64,000 bases of DNA, from positions 1-64,000 of the forward strand of contig JAUIHI010000030.1 in assembly GCA_030432295.1 (NCBI GenBank). The letters are read 5' to 3'. This stretch comes from Anaerolineae bacterium (lineage in GTDB: Bacteria; Chloroflexota; Anaerolineae; Caldilineales; Caldilineaceae). Shown piece after piece: positions 26,422-36,159 of this stretch. The notes below the pieces were generated by a model, which was not told the origin of the DNA, did not search any database, and saw only the letters and a program-made list of their open reading frames with translations. The translations under genes were made by a program, and so were the position numbers. Every line of letters begins with the position of its first letter. Positions within the stretch are counted from its first letter, which is position 1.

Positions 26422-27954
26422 TTACGCACCTGCGATCCGGGCCATCCGCGTCCCCTCCCGCTGGATTTCGGCCTGGACGAATTGTAGCAGCAGATCGCTC
26501 TTGACCGCCCCATAGGCCGGGTCGTCCCAGCGGTTGTGTAGTTCGCCCGGATCGGCCTGCAAATCGAAGAGTTCGCCGTAGGCAGCGTCCCGATAGACGG
26601 TGACTTTGTAGCGCTCGGTGATGAGGGTGCGCAGGTCAACGGTTGTGGGGTTGTGACGGTTCTCCACCAGCGCCCAGGACCGGGCCGATTCGCTTTCGCC
26701 TGTCCACACGGGCAACTGATTCACCCCCTGCATTGCGCCCGGTGCGTCGATGCCCGCCGCGGCCAGAAAAGTCTGCGGATAGTCCACCAGACTTTGCAGC
26801 GCGCTGGAAACCTTCCCAGCAGGCACGTGACCTGGCCAACGCGCAATCATCGGCACGCGGATCACATCCTCGTAGTGGAACGGCCCTTTGGCGATCAGCC
26901 CGTGCTGGCCCAGAAAATGGCCGTGATCCGTCGTGAAGACGACCAGCGTATTCCCGGCCAGCCCGCTCTCCTCCAGATAGTCCAGCATCTTTCCAATTTC
27001 GTGATCGATGAAGCTGATCATCCCGTAGTAGCAGGCCAGACTGCGCCGCATCTCCTCCTCTGTGTGCAGGTGGGAGTGAAAGCCGTGAACCTCGTGGCCG
27101 CCCGGCTCCCGATAGTCGGAGAAGTCCGGGTTTTCTTCCTGTGTGCGGGCGAAGTGGGGCGGCATATCGTCGAACTCGCCCGGTGTGTAGCTGGGCAGGT
27201 CCAGTGTCGCCGGGTCGTACATCGACGCCCACGGCTCTGGCAGCACATAGGGCGGGTGGGGATCGAAGAAGCTGGCCCACTGGAAGAAGGGCGTGCCCTC
27301 CTCCACGCAGCGCTGCATATTGGCGATGGAGCGCTCGGCTACCCAGCGGGTGTGGTGGAATTCCTCCGGCAAATCCCAGGTCAGGGCATCCCGCATATAC
27401 CAGGGACCCGCGTATTTGTCGTTTGGGTTCTTCGGCCATTCCTGAAAATAGTCCTGCCAGTTCGCCAGCCCCTTCTCCTCCATCCACAGTGCGTAGTGCT
27501 GCCCCGCGTGGGATTCATTGGCGTGCATCCGTCCGGTTTCGATGTGATTGAAGCCGTACCACGGCCCCTGAAAATCCCGCCAGAAGTCCAAATCCCGCAG
27601 GATCGGCTGGCGCTCAATGGATTCGCTGCCCGGCGCGCTGGCCAGGGGCTGGAAGTGGGCCTTGCCGATGAGGGTGGCGTCGTAGCCGTTGGCCTGGAAG
27701 ACATCGCCCACAGTAGGCACGTCCTCCGCCAGCTTCACGCCGATGGCCCAGCAGCCGTGGCTGGACGGATAGAGGCCGGTGATGAGGCTGGCCCGGGTGG
27801 GGGAGCAGGTGGGGTTGGGGCAATAGGCCCGGTCGAAGCGGGTTCCTGCCGCGGCCAGACGGTCCAGATTGGGCGTCTTTACCTGGGGATTGACGACGCC
27901 CAGGCCGGTGTAGTGGTGCTGGTCGGTGGAAATGAAAAGAATGTTGGGTTTCAC
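26422..27954 (-). CDS. Sulfatase (Cys type)
   Basis: A 510-residue sulfatase of the alkaline-phosphatase superfamily. The maturation motif CSPTR is at residues 50-54 with C50 as formylglycine precursor. Metal ligands include D11 in STDQ and TDHGH later (VVFTTDHGHFLGQHG). GELFDLQADPGELHNRWDDP closes the core. There is no signal peptide. It shares little beyond motifs with the sulfatase at 20150-21541, so the two likely act on different substrates. Its promoter lies at 27993-28021, divergent from the peptide ABC operon. Confidence 0.92.
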   Translation of the reverse strand: MKPNILFISTDQHHYTGLGVVNPQVKTPNLDRLAAAGTRFDRAYCPNPTCSPTRASLITGLYPSSHGCWAIGVKLAEDVPTVGDVFQANGYDATLIGKAHFQPLASAPGSESIERQPILRDLDFWRDFQGPWYGFNHIETGRMHANESHAGQHYALWMEEKGLANWQDYFQEWPKNPNDKYAGPWYMRDALTWDLPEEFHHTRWVAERSIANMQRCVEEGTPFFQWASFFDPHPPYVLPEPWASMYDPATLDLPSYTPGEFDDMPPHFARTQEENPDFSDYREPGGHEVHGFHSHLHTEEEMRRSLACYYGMISFIDHEIGKMLDYLEESGLAGNTLVVFTTDHGHFLGQHGLIAKGPFHYEDVIRVPMIARWPGHVPAGKVSSALQSLVDYPQTFLAAAGIDAPGAMQGVNQLPVWTGESESARSWALVENRHNPTTVDLRTLITERYKVTVYRDAAYGELFDLQADPGELHNRWDDPAYGAVKSDLLLQFVQAEIQREGTRMARIAGA

Positions 27955-27992
27955 AATCTTATCCTGTGGCGTGGGTGGATCGATGCAAAAAT

Positions 27993-28021
27993 AGTGTAGC
28001 AGAAAAGGTTCTCCCTGTCAG
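27993..28021 (-). promoter_or_regulatory. Promoter of the second sulfatase gene
   Basis: On the minus strand CTGACA (28016-28021) and TACACT (27993-27998) are 17 bases apart. The leader would be about 30 bases. Confidence 0.6.
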
Positions 28022-28062
28022 GTATCTCCAAAACTGGAATGTGTTCGTCACAGAAATGCCAT

Positions 28063-28091
28063 TTGACATTTCAAAAAATCCGCTGTATGGT
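28063..28091 (+). promoter_or_regulatory. Promoter of the peptide-type ABC operon
   Basis: A perfect -35 TTGACA (28063-28068) and a -10 TATGGT (28086-28091) are spaced by 17 bases. The leader to ATG 28201 is about 100 bases, without a clear regulatory fold. Confidence 0.65.
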
Positions 28092-28200
28092 ATCGTTGTC
28101 ATCCCACAAGTTCGACACCCTGTACCACTACAACCCATATTTTCATTTGTATTCCCGTCCATCGGAACCGTTTCCATCTACCCCACGGAGGAAAGACAGT

Positions 28201-30009
28201 ATGAACAGACTGAAAGTGATGTTGGCTTGTCTGGTGTTTGGCGCGCTTGCGATCAGCGCCTGCGCCTCGACACCTGCGGCCGCACCGGCCGCGTCAGAAC
28301 CAGCGGCCCAACCAGCCGCGGCCGAGCCGGCAGCCGCACCCGCGGAAGCAGCCGCGCCCGCGGCCGCAGACGGTGAAATTCCCCGCAACCGTACAATGGT
28401 TGTGGCCGACTTTGGCCCGACCTATGGTTCGCCAGAGATGTGGAGTCCCTATAACCTGGGCGGAACCCATCAGAATGGCGTGGCCCTCTTCCACGAGCCG
28501 CTGGTCTTTGCGGATATGCTCGACGGTCACCAGTATCCCTGGCTGGCGACGAGCTGGGAGTACAATGAGGACGCCACCGAGCTGGTCTACAATCTGCGTG
28601 ATGGCGTGACCTGGGGTGATGGTGAGTCGTTCACGGCGGAGGATGTGGCCTACACCCTCAATACCCTGCGCGATCTGGGCAATGACGTTCTTTTGGGCGG
28701 CATCTACCAGACCTACATCAAAGAGGCTGTGGCTGTCGACGATCTGACTGTCAAAATCAGCTTCAATGCCCCCTCCCCTCGTTTCCACGATGAGGTTGTG
28801 GTGGCCAAGGGCGATTCGGCCTTTTTCATCGTCCCCAAGCACATTTGGGATGGCCAGAATTGGTCCGAGTACACTGCCTTCAACGACGGTGCAGGCCCTG
28901 TGACCACCAGCCCCTGGCGTTATTCCTTCGCTGACGACACCCGCCGCATCATCGACCGGGTGAAGACTTGCGACGATTGGTGGGCCTGCCGCACCGGTTT
29001 CGCACCCCTGCCCGAAGTCGAACGCTTTACACAGATCGTCATTGCTGATCAGCAGGCCCAGGCCACCGCGTTGATCCGCAATGAGATCGACCAGACCCAC
29101 GACCTGCGCGTCGATCTGATTGAGAAAATCTTGCAGGACAATCCGGATGCGACCACCTGGACCGGTCGTGAAGGTCCCTACGGTATGGTATCCTGGTGGC
29201 CTACCGCGCTGCATCTGAGCAATACCGACAAGCATTTCAGTAAGTCGGAAGTGCGCTGGGCCGTCAACCGTTACATCGACCGAGACAAACTGATCGACTT
29301 CGCCTTTGCAGGCAACGGTCAGAAATCGGTCTGGCCCTTCCCGCCATTCAAGGGTCTCCAGGCCTCCATCGACAACCTGGCCGACCTGGAAGCCGAGTAT
29401 CAGCCGGACCTGTACGATCCCGCGGATGGCGACGCCCGCCTGACCGCGGCTGGCTACACCAAAAATTCTGATGGCATCTGGGCCGACGCTGACGGCGATA
29501 CCATCAAGTGCTACATCCAAAGCCTGCCCCACTTCTCGGACCTGGGACCGGTGTTGGTCGAGATGCTCAAACAAGGCGGCATTGATACGACCTTCTCCGT
29601 ACCGCCGGATACGGGCGCGATTCTGGCGTCGGGCGACTACACCTGCGGTATGTGGGGTCATAACGGCGCGATGTCGGGCAATATCTACCGCACATTGCGA
29701 CTCTACACCACCGGCGATCCGGGCAACTGGTTCCAGTACTCCAATCCGGAGTTCGACGCTATCGTGGAAGAGTTGGCTGTGACAGCCGACGAGGCCAAAG
29801 TGCGCGAACTGGAACATGCGGCTATGGATATCTGGCTGCGCGACCTGCCCGATGTCAATCTGGCCCAGTTCTACAACCGGACCGCCAACAACGGTCACTA
29901 CTGGACCAATTGGCCTTCCACAGCCAGCGATGCTTATATGAACGGCATTCACATGCACACGGGTTTCCCGTATACGATGATGCAACTGAAGGCCACCAAC
30001 GCCCCGTAA
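28201..30009 (+). CDS. Solute-binding lipoprotein of a Dpp/Opp-type ABC transporter
   Basis: A 602-residue extracytoplasmic binding protein (SBP_bac_5 family). It begins MNRLKVMLACLVFGALAISA with lipobox ISAC and lipid-modified C21, then about 40 Ala/Pro/Glu-rich residues. The core shows ATSWEYNEDATELVYNLRDGVTW and YTLNTLRDLG, typical of the family. ATG 28201 has GGAGGAAAG in front; the open frame extends upstream but without a ribosome site. It delivers peptides or similar solutes to the permeases encoded next. A stable hairpin after the stop probably raises its expression over the other genes. Confidence 0.93.
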   Translation: MNRLKVMLACLVFGALAISACASTPAAAPAASEPAAQPAAAEPAAAPAEAAAPAAADGEIPRNRTMVVADFGPTYGSPEMWSPYNLGGTHQNGVALFHEPLVFADMLDGHQYPWLATSWEYNEDATELVYNLRDGVTWGDGESFTAEDVAYTLNTLRDLGNDVLLGGIYQTYIKEAVAVDDLTVKISFNAPSPRFHDEVVVAKGDSAFFIVPKHIWDGQNWSEYTAFNDGAGPVTTSPWRYSFADDTRRIIDRVKTCDDWWACRTGFAPLPEVERFTQIVIADQQAQATALIRNEIDQTHDLRVDLIEKILQDNPDATTWTGREGPYGMVSWWPTALHLSNTDKHFSKSEVRWAVNRYIDRDKLIDFAFAGNGQKSVWPFPPFKGLQASIDNLADLEAEYQPDLYDPADGDARLTAAGYTKNSDGIWADADGDTIKCYIQSLPHFSDLGPVLVEMLKQGGIDTTFSVPPDTGAILASGDYTCGMWGHNGAMSGNIYRTLRLYTTGDPGNWFQYSNPEFDAIVEELAVTADEAKVRELEHAAMDIWLRDLPDVNLAQFYNRTANNGHYWTNWPSTASDAYMNGIHMHTGFPYTMMQLKATNAP

Positions 30010-30024
30010 GGGATATGTGAAAAC

Positions 30025-30058
30025 AGACCTGCCAGGTTTCCGAAAACCTGGCAGGTCT
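30025..30058 (+). promoter_or_regulatory. Intra-operon stem-loop after the binding protein gene
   Basis: A perfect 15-bp inverted repeat (30025-30039 and 30044-30058, loop CCGA) without a T-run lies between the binding-protein stop and the first permease. Such stem-loops often protect the upstream mRNA and attenuate downstream genes. Confidence 0.65.
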
Positions 30059-30104
30059 TCCTTACGCATCCAACCCCGCGTGACCCCAGGACCGTTGCCA
30101 AATT

Positions 30105-31112
30105 ATGACTCTCGACTACTTATTGAAACGAATCTTCCAGTTTATCCTCATCGCGTTTCTGGCGGCGACCATCAACTTCTTCTTCCCGCGTATGTCCGGC
30201 CAGGACCCCATCCAGCAGAAGCTGATGCTGCTGCAAAGCCAGGGTGTCAACGTGTCCAGCGAGGAAGTGGCTGGCCTGATCGAAACTTATAACGCCAAGT
30301 TTGGTCTCGATCAACCCCTCTGGCGTCAATACATAAACTATCTGGGCAATATGGCGCGCTTCGACTTCGGCGTTTCCATCTCCAATTATCCCACCACCGT
30401 TGCCACTATGCTGAAACGGGCGATCCCCTGGACAGTAGGCCTTCTGCTGACGGCTACGCTGATCAGTTTTGCCATCGGCACAATTGTGGGCGCGCTGATG
30501 GCTTGGGGCAAGGCGCCTTTCTGGGTGCGCACGATCTTCCCGGCCTTCTTCACTTTCTCGGCTGTGCCCTTCTATCTGATGGGCATTATCCTGCTCTATA
30601 TTTTTGCCTTCCAGTGGCCTATATTTCCTCTCTTTGGTGGCTATAGCACCCAGCGTATTCCAGAAGTAAGCTGGGGTTTTGCCATGGACGTGTTGCGCCA
30701 TACGATTTTGCCCGCTTTTTCGATTGTGCTGGCTCAAATCGGTTTTTGGGCGTTGGGTATGCGTTCAATGATGGTGACTGTGCAGGGCGAAGATTATATA
30801 TTGCAGGCCGAGGCCAAAGGCCTGAAGGATTCCCGCATCTTCTATCGCTATGCTATGCGCAACGCCATCCTGCCCCAGATCACCGGGCTGGCCCTCTCCT
30901 TGGGTACGACGATCTCCGGCGCGATTCTGGTGGAGATCGTCTTTAGCTATCCTGGCGTAGGCTCTGTGCTGCTGCAAGCCGTGCGTGGTTTTGACTGGTT
31001 TGTGATCCAGGGCGTCGTCTTCCTGGTCATTCTCTCTGTCGCTTTTACAATGCTGGTCATCGATCTGATCTACCCACTGCTGGATCCGCGTATCCACTAT
31101 CGAACCGAGTAA
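30105..31112 (+). CDS. ABC transporter permease, DppB/OppB type
   Basis: Inner-membrane permease of 335 residues with an N-terminal helix typical of DppB (LLKRIFQFILIAFLAATINF), a periplasmic segment and five core helices. The cytoplasmic coupling motif is EAKGLKDSRIFYRYAMRNAILPQ. It pairs with the DppC-type permease to form the channel. The gap to the next gene is 108 bases, long for an operon, but there is no promoter-like sequence of quality in it. Confidence 0.93.
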   Translation: MTLDYLLKRIFQFILIAFLAATINFFFPRMSGQDPIQQKLMLLQSQGVNVSSEEVAGLIETYNAKFGLDQPLWRQYINYLGNMARFDFGVSISNYPTTVATMLKRAIPWTVGLLLTATLISFAIGTIVGALMAWGKAPFWVRTIFPAFFTFSAVPFYLMGIILLYIFAFQWPIFPLFGGYSTQRIPEVSWGFAMDVLRHTILPAFSIVLAQIGFWALGMRSMMVTVQGEDYILQAEAKGLKDSRIFYRYAMRNAILPQITGLALSLGTTISGAILVEIVFSYPGVGSVLLQAVRGFDWFVIQGVVFLVILSVAFTMLVIDLIYPLLDPRIHYRTE

Positions 31113-31220
31113 AGTGTCGGTTGCAAAAGATTAGCAAGACGCGCGGCCAGGAAAATGACCACTTCCTGCAGGCTTGAAATCATCAACTTTTCTCATTGTC
31201 AGTTCTAAGGCAGATTCTCT

Positions 31221-32123
31221 ATGGCAATACAATCGACAGCTATACTCGAAGCGCCGCCCCCATCGGCCAACCGGTTGCGGGATACCCTTCTCTATTTTCG
31301 GCGCAACCACGCGTTGATCGCAGGCTGCGCACTGCTCCTGCTCATCGTACTCTTTGTGGTGGTTGGATCGATTGTCACAGACCCGGACGATGCCCGCCCC
31401 CTTGCCTTTAGGCCCAGCCAACCGCCTTCCGCGGAGCATTGGCTGGGCACAGACCGGCTGGGCAAAGACATTCTGGCTGTGATGACCGAGGGTACGCCCC
31501 AGACCATTCGCATCGGTGTGACGGCTGGCACAATAGGCGTTCTCATCGGCACAATCCTCGCCTTTTTCAGCGGCTATTACGGCGGTATATTTGATACCAT
31601 CACCCGATCAGCCGTGGACATTTTGCGTACTGTGCCCGCGTTGCTTGTGCTGATTATCATTGCCATTTCGGTTCCCGGTGATATGTCCGTGCTGGAGATG
31701 TCGCTGATTGTGGCCGCGCTGGCCTGGCTTGGCCCCACCCGCGTATTGCGTGCCCAAGTGCTGGTCATTCGCCAGCAACCCTATGTGGAGATGGCCCGGT
31801 TCAGCGGTCTGAGCGGCCCGGAGATTATCATCCGGGAGATGATCCCCAATCTGATGCCCTTTATTGTGGCGGTATACATCACTTCCATTTCCGGTGCTGT
31901 GCTCGCCTCTCTTGGCCTGGAAGCCATCGGACTCGGCCCCTTCGAGGCCAACACCCTGGGCATGACCATCTACTGGAATATCTGGTATGCCTCTCTAATC
32001 AACGGTTGGTGGTGGTGGTGGTCGCCGCCTATCGCTGTGATTGTCCTCCTTTTTGTTGGCCTTTTCCTCATCTCCCAGGGACTGGACGAATGGGCCAATC
32101 CACGCCTGAGAAAGCGCGTCTAA
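31221..32123 (+). CDS. ABC transporter permease, DppC/OppC type
   Basis: Inner-membrane permease of 300 residues. The HWLGTDRLGKDILA segment marks the OppC family, and the coupling helix is MARFSGLSGPEIIIREMIPNLMP. Six helices are predicted. Its TAA shares one base with the ATG of the following ATPase (TAATG), so translation is coupled. Confidence 0.93.
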   Translation: MAIQSTAILEAPPPSANRLRDTLLYFRRNHALIAGCALLLLIVLFVVVGSIVTDPDDARPLAFRPSQPPSAEHWLGTDRLGKDILAVMTEGTPQTIRIGVTAGTIGVLIGTILAFFSGYYGGIFDTITRSAVDILRTVPALLVLIIIAISVPGDMSVLEMSLIVAALAWLGPTRVLRAQVLVIRQQPYVEMARFSGLSGPEIIIREMIPNLMPFIVAVYITSISGAVLASLGLEAIGLGPFEANTLGMTIYWNIWYASLINGWWWWWSPPIAVIVLLFVGLFLISQGLDEWANPRLRKRV

Positions 32124-33181
32124 TGGCACATTCATTGTCACAATCAAAATCCAACCGGTTTCAATCGAGCAACGCCGAACCCCTGCTCGAAATCAGAGAT
32201 TTGCACGTCCACTACGAGACCGCGGATGGCGCGGTCAAAGCGGTAAGTGGTGTCAACCTGGCTCTGTACGAAGGGGAACGGCTGGCCCTGGTGGGCGAGT
32301 CCGGCTGCGGCAAGACGACCCTGGCCCTGGCGATTATGCGCCTGCTCAAGCCACCTGCGCGCATTGTGCAGGGGGAAATACTCCTGGCAGGGCGGGATCT
32401 GCTCAAACTGAACGAAGAAGAGATGCGTCTGGCCCGGCTGCAAGATGTGGCCCTCGTCACCCAGTCCGCTATGAACGCGCTCAACCCGGTTATGCGCATC
32501 GAAGACCAGATCATCGACGGCCTGGAAGATCACGGCTACGAAGAGACAAAAACAACCTTTCGCAAGCGCATCCAGTCCCTGTTGGAACACGTGGGGCTGA
32601 AAGCCAATGTGGCGCGTATGTTCCCCCACGAACTGAGCGGCGGGATGAAACAGCGCGTCGGTATGGCCACCGCTACGGCCTTGAATCCCAAGCTGATTGT
32701 CGCGGACGAGCCGACCAGTGCGCTGGATGTGGTGGTGCAGCGCCAGGTGATGACCACCCTGGGTCGTCTGCAGAAGGAGACCGGCGCGTCGGTTATCCTC
32801 GTCGGCCACGATATGGGGCTGATTGCTCAGTTTGCCGACAAAGTTGGGGTGATGTACGCTGGCAAGTTGGTCGAGCTTTCGCCCATCGAGCGCATTGTGG
32901 AGAAGCCACTCCACCCCTACGCCGATCTGCTTCTCCAGAGCGTGCCTACCCTGGATGGCAAACGGGACCGGCTGGTCAGCATCCCCGGCATGCCGCCCCG
33001 GTTGATCGATCTGCCCACGGGCTGCTACTTTGCGCCCCGTTGCCCCTCGGCCATGTCCCACTGTACGAATGTGACGCCCACTCTGCAACCCCACGATGGG
33101 CGCTATGTGGCCTGTCATCTCTACCACGACATCAATACAGGTGAACCCAGCACTACAGCCACGGCGGAGGTGAAGGCGTGA
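32123..33181 (+). CDS. ABC transporter ATPase, DppD/OppD type
   Basis: A 352-residue ATPase. Walker A GESGCGKTT, signature LSGGMKQR, Walker B LIVADEPTSAL and the C-terminal OppD/DppD extension with four cysteines (CYFAPRCPSAMSHC plus a later C), which in this family can hold an iron-sulfur cluster, are all visible. I use ATG 32123, overlapping the permease stop by one base; the longer open frame upstream lies within that permease gene. It works as a heterodimer with the next protein. Confidence 0.93.
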   Translation: MAHSLSQSKSNRFQSSNAEPLLEIRDLHVHYETADGAVKAVSGVNLALYEGERLALVGESGCGKTTLALAIMRLLKPPARIVQGEILLAGRDLLKLNEEEMRLARLQDVALVTQSAMNALNPVMRIEDQIIDGLEDHGYEETKTTFRKRIQSLLEHVGLKANVARMFPHELSGGMKQRVGMATATALNPKLIVADEPTSALDVVVQRQVMTTLGRLQKETGASVILVGHDMGLIAQFADKVGVMYAGKLVELSPIERIVEKPLHPYADLLLQSVPTLDGKRDRLVSIPGMPPRLIDLPTGCYFAPRCPSAMSHCTNVTPTLQPHDGRYVACHLYHDINTGEPSTTATAEVKA

Positions 33182-34200
33182 GCGCGATTTTGGAACTTCG
33201 CAACGTCTCGAAGGTATTCGGCGGCAGTTTTTTCGACAAGAATCGCACTGTTGCTGTGGAAGATGTCAGCTTCTCCATTCCTTCCGAAAGCCCCACAATG
33301 ATTGCTGTGGCGGGCGAGAGCGGCAGTGGCAAGACAACCCTCTCCCGTCTGCTTCTCGGCGTTTCCCGGCCCAGCAGCGGAGAGGTGCTCTACAACGGCG
33401 CGGACCTCTCCTCCCTTTCCAAAGCGGGACGCAAGCAATTTCTGCTCGATGTCCAGCCCATCTATCAGGACCCCTTCGGCGTCTACAACCCCTTCTACAA
33501 AGCGGATCACCTGCTCTACGTCGCCATCAAAAAGTTCAAACTGGCGAACTCGGCCAAAGAGGCCCAGCAGATGATTGTCGATGCCCTGGAAACGGTGGGG
33601 ATGCGCGCCGATGAGGTGTTAGGCCGTTTTCCCCACCAGTTGAGCGGTGGCCAGCGCCAGCGCATGATGGTGGCCCGTGCTCTGCTCCTGCGCCCCAAAG
33701 TGATCCTGGCCGACGAGCCGGTCTCGATGGTGGACGCTTCCCTGCGCGCCACCATTTTGGAAAGTCTGCGCTCCCTGAACCGGGACTTCGACATCTCGAT
33801 TCTCTACGTCACCCACGACCTGACCACCGCCTATCAGATTTGTGATAGCATTCTGATTATGTATCGGGGCGCGGTGGTGGAGGCCGGTTCGGTGGAAGAA
33901 GTGATCCGCAAGCCCAAGCACCCCTACACCCAACTGCTGGTGGAGTCCATCCCCCAAATGAGCGCGGTGCGCAACTGGGAGCAGGACGAGGAGGGCGAAA
34001 CAATGCTCTCCCTGGACGAATCCCGTCCCTCGGCTGGCTGCAAATTCGCCGACCGCTGCCCGCAAGTGATGGACAAGTGCTGGACCGATAAGCCGCCACT
34101 CTATCAGACGGATGACAGCCGGGTGGCCCGCTGCTTCCTCTACGAAGACGCGCCCAAACTGGAAGGTTCGGATGTGACGCCGATGCTGATAAGAGTGTAG
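33178..34200 (+). CDS. ABC transporter ATPase, DppF/OppF type
   Basis: Second ATPase of the heterodimer, 340 residues. Walker A GESGSGKTT, signature LSGGQRQR and Walker B VILADEPVSMVD are intact, and the C-terminal oligopeptide motif retains CKFADRCPQVMDKC. It starts at GTG 33178-33180, overlapping the previous stop by 4 bases. This completes a full five-gene uptake system, and a palindrome 31 bases after its stop probably ends the transcript. Confidence 0.93.
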   Translation: MSAILELRNVSKVFGGSFFDKNRTVAVEDVSFSIPSESPTMIAVAGESGSGKTTLSRLLLGVSRPSSGEVLYNGADLSSLSKAGRKQFLLDVQPIYQDPFGVYNPFYKADHLLYVAIKKFKLANSAKEAQQMIVDALETVGMRADEVLGRFPHQLSGGQRQRMMVARALLLRPKVILADEPVSMVDASLRATILESLRSLNRDFDISILYVTHDLTTAYQICDSILIMYRGAVVEAGSVEEVIRKPKHPYTQLLVESIPQMSAVRNWEQDEEGETMLSLDESRPSAGCKFADRCPQVMDKCWTDKPPLYQTDDSRVARCFLYEDAPKLEGSDVTPMLIRV

Positions 34201-34231
34201 CACTGCCCGCAACTCTCACACCGGTCTGCCA

Positions 34232-34265
34232 AGAAGTTCGACTTTTTCCGAAAAGTCGAACTTCT
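34232..34265. repeat. 34-bp palindrome AGAAGTTCGACTTTT, copy 2
   Basis: Identical over 34 bases to 9879-9912. Here it is followed by TTTTGTTT and lies just after the ABC operon, so in this place it can work as an intrinsic terminator. Confidence 0.85.
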
Positions 34266-34468
34266 TTTGTTTCTCGAAATCGGTGGCAGCGAGAATGGAA
34301 ATGATGTGATTTTCCGTCCGTTTCGTGCTACAATAGCCCAGTTGTTAACTGTCCAATCAATAACAGTACCCTCACAGATCACATAGACGAAGAAAAATTG
34401 CTTTTCTTTGTGTCTTCGTGCCTTTGTGGTTGCCTTGTGGTGGCTGTTCTGACAAGCGAAAGAGTCTT

Positions 34469-36154
34469 ATGAGCGATACCCGAATTATTTACTCGATGCA
34501 CAAAGTGGGCAAGACCTACCCGCCCCAAAACAAAGTCCTGCGCGACATCAGCCTCTCCTTCTACTACGGCGCCAAAATCGGCGTGCTGGGACTGAACGGC
34601 GCGGGCAAATCGACCCTCCTCAAAATTATGGCGGGTCTGATGGACGACGAGCACGAGGGCGAGACAAACCTCCTCGAAGGCTTCAGCCGGGGTTATCTGC
34701 CCCAGGAACCGGCGTTGGACGACTCCAAAACCGTGCGCCAGATTGTGGAAGAGGGTGCACAGGAGACCGTCGATGCCCTGCGCGAGTTCGACGAAATCAA
34801 TATGCGCTTTGGCGAGGATTTGTCGCCCGAGGAGATGGGCGAACTGATCGAGCGCCAGGGCAAAGTGCAGGACAAACTGGACGCACTCAACGCCTGGGAC
34901 CTGGACAGCCGTCTGGAACTGGCGATGGACGCGCTGCGTTGCCCGCCCCCGGATACCTCCGTGGCGATCCTCTCCGGCGGTGAGCGGCGTCGCGTCGCCC
35001 TGACCCGGCTGCTGTTGCAAAAGCCCGATATTCTGCTCCTGGACGAGCCGACCAACCATCTGGACGCGGAGTCTGTCGCCTGGCTGGAGCGCCATTTGCA
35101 GGAGTACGAGGGCACAGTCATCGCCATCACCCACGACCGCTACTTTTTGGACAATGTGGCTGGCTGGATTCTGGAACTGGACCGGGGCTACGGCATCCCC
35201 TGGAAGGGCAACTACACCTCCTGGCTGGACCAGAAGCAGCAGCGGCTGGCCCAGGAGGAGAAGGCCGAGAGCGCCCGCCAGAAGACCCTGCAACGGGAGT
35301 TGGCCTGGACAAAAATGTCCCAGCAGGCCCAGCAGACCAAACGCAAATCCCGCATCACCGCTTACAACGACCTGCTCTCTCAAGAGGTGGAGCGGGCGCG
35401 GGAAGAGCGGGAAATCTACATTCCACCCGGCCCCCGGCTGGGCGATGTGGTCATCCACGCCGAAGGGCTGGCCAAAGGCTACGGCGACCGGCTGCTCTAC
35501 GAAAACGTGACCTTCGACGTGCCTGCTGGCGCAATTATCGGTATCATCGGCCCCAATGGCGCGGGCAAGACAACCCTCTTCCGAATGATCACCGGCGACG
35601 AGCAGCCCGACAGGGGCACAATGACCGTCGGTTCAACTGTGCAACTGGCCCACGTGGACCAGAGCCGGGACGATCTCGACCCGGACAAGACCGTCTGGCA
35701 GGAGATTTCTGAGGGCAACGAGCAGATGAAACTGGGCGATCGGATGGTGAACAGCCGGGCCTACGTCTCTCGTTTCACCTTCGGCGGCACAGATCAGCAG
35801 AAGAAAGTCGGCACACTCTCCGGCGGCGAGCGCAACCGGGTCCATCTGGCCAAGCTGCTCAAGAGCGGGGCAAACGTCATTCTATTGGATGAGCCGAGCA
35901 ACGATCTGGACGTGAACACCCTGCGCGCGTTGGAAGATGCCCTGGAAACCTTTGCGGGCACCGCGCTGGTCATCTCCCATGACCGCTGGTTCCTGGACCG
36001 CATCGCCACCCACATCATCGCCTTTGAGGGGGAGAGCGAAGTGCGCTGGTTCCCTGGCAATTACAGCGAATACGAAGAAGACCGCCGCAAGCGTCTGGGG
36101 CCGGCCGCGGATCGACCGCATCGGTTGACCTATCGCAAGTTGAATCGAGCATAA
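34469..36154 (+). CDS. ettA: Energy-dependent translational throttle protein EttA (ABC-F)
   Basis: A 561-residue soluble ABC-F protein with two nucleotide-binding domains. Domain 1 has GLNGAGKST and LSGGERRRVALTRLL; domain 2 has GPNGAGKTT and LSGGERNRVHLAKLL. The linker of about 80 residues and the arm insertion fit EttA, which binds the ribosomal E site and gates the first elongation steps according to the ATP/ADP ratio. I start at the ATG at 34469 (MSDTRIIYSMHKVGKTYPP), the usual EttA N-terminus; 17 extra codons upstream lie in a CTTCGTGCCTTTGTGG-type repeat. A second ABC-F gene follows on the same strand. Confidence 0.94.
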   Translation: MSDTRIIYSMHKVGKTYPPQNKVLRDISLSFYYGAKIGVLGLNGAGKSTLLKIMAGLMDDEHEGETNLLEGFSRGYLPQEPALDDSKTVRQIVEEGAQETVDALREFDEINMRFGEDLSPEEMGELIERQGKVQDKLDALNAWDLDSRLELAMDALRCPPPDTSVAILSGGERRRVALTRLLLQKPDILLLDEPTNHLDAESVAWLERHLQEYEGTVIAITHDRYFLDNVAGWILELDRGYGIPWKGNYTSWLDQKQQRLAQEEKAESARQKTLQRELAWTKMSQQAQQTKRKSRITAYNDLLSQEVERAREEREIYIPPGPRLGDVVIHAEGLAKGYGDRLLYENVTFDVPAGAIIGIIGPNGAGKTTLFRMITGDEQPDRGTMTVGSTVQLAHVDQSRDDLDPDKTVWQEISEGNEQMKLGDRMVNSRAYVSRFTFGGTDQQKKVGTLSGGERNRVHLAKLLKSGANVILLDEPSNDLDVNTLRALEDALETFAGTALVISHDRWFLDRIATHIIAFEGESEVRWFPGNYSEYEEDRRKRLGPAADRPHRLTYRKLNRA

Positions 36155-36159
36155 GGACA

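Noticed and set aside
28294-30069. A 591-codon minus-strand frame opposite the peptide-binding protein gene
   Set aside because: Antisense shadow caused by codon bias; no signal peptide or domain, and it runs through the operon's hairpin.
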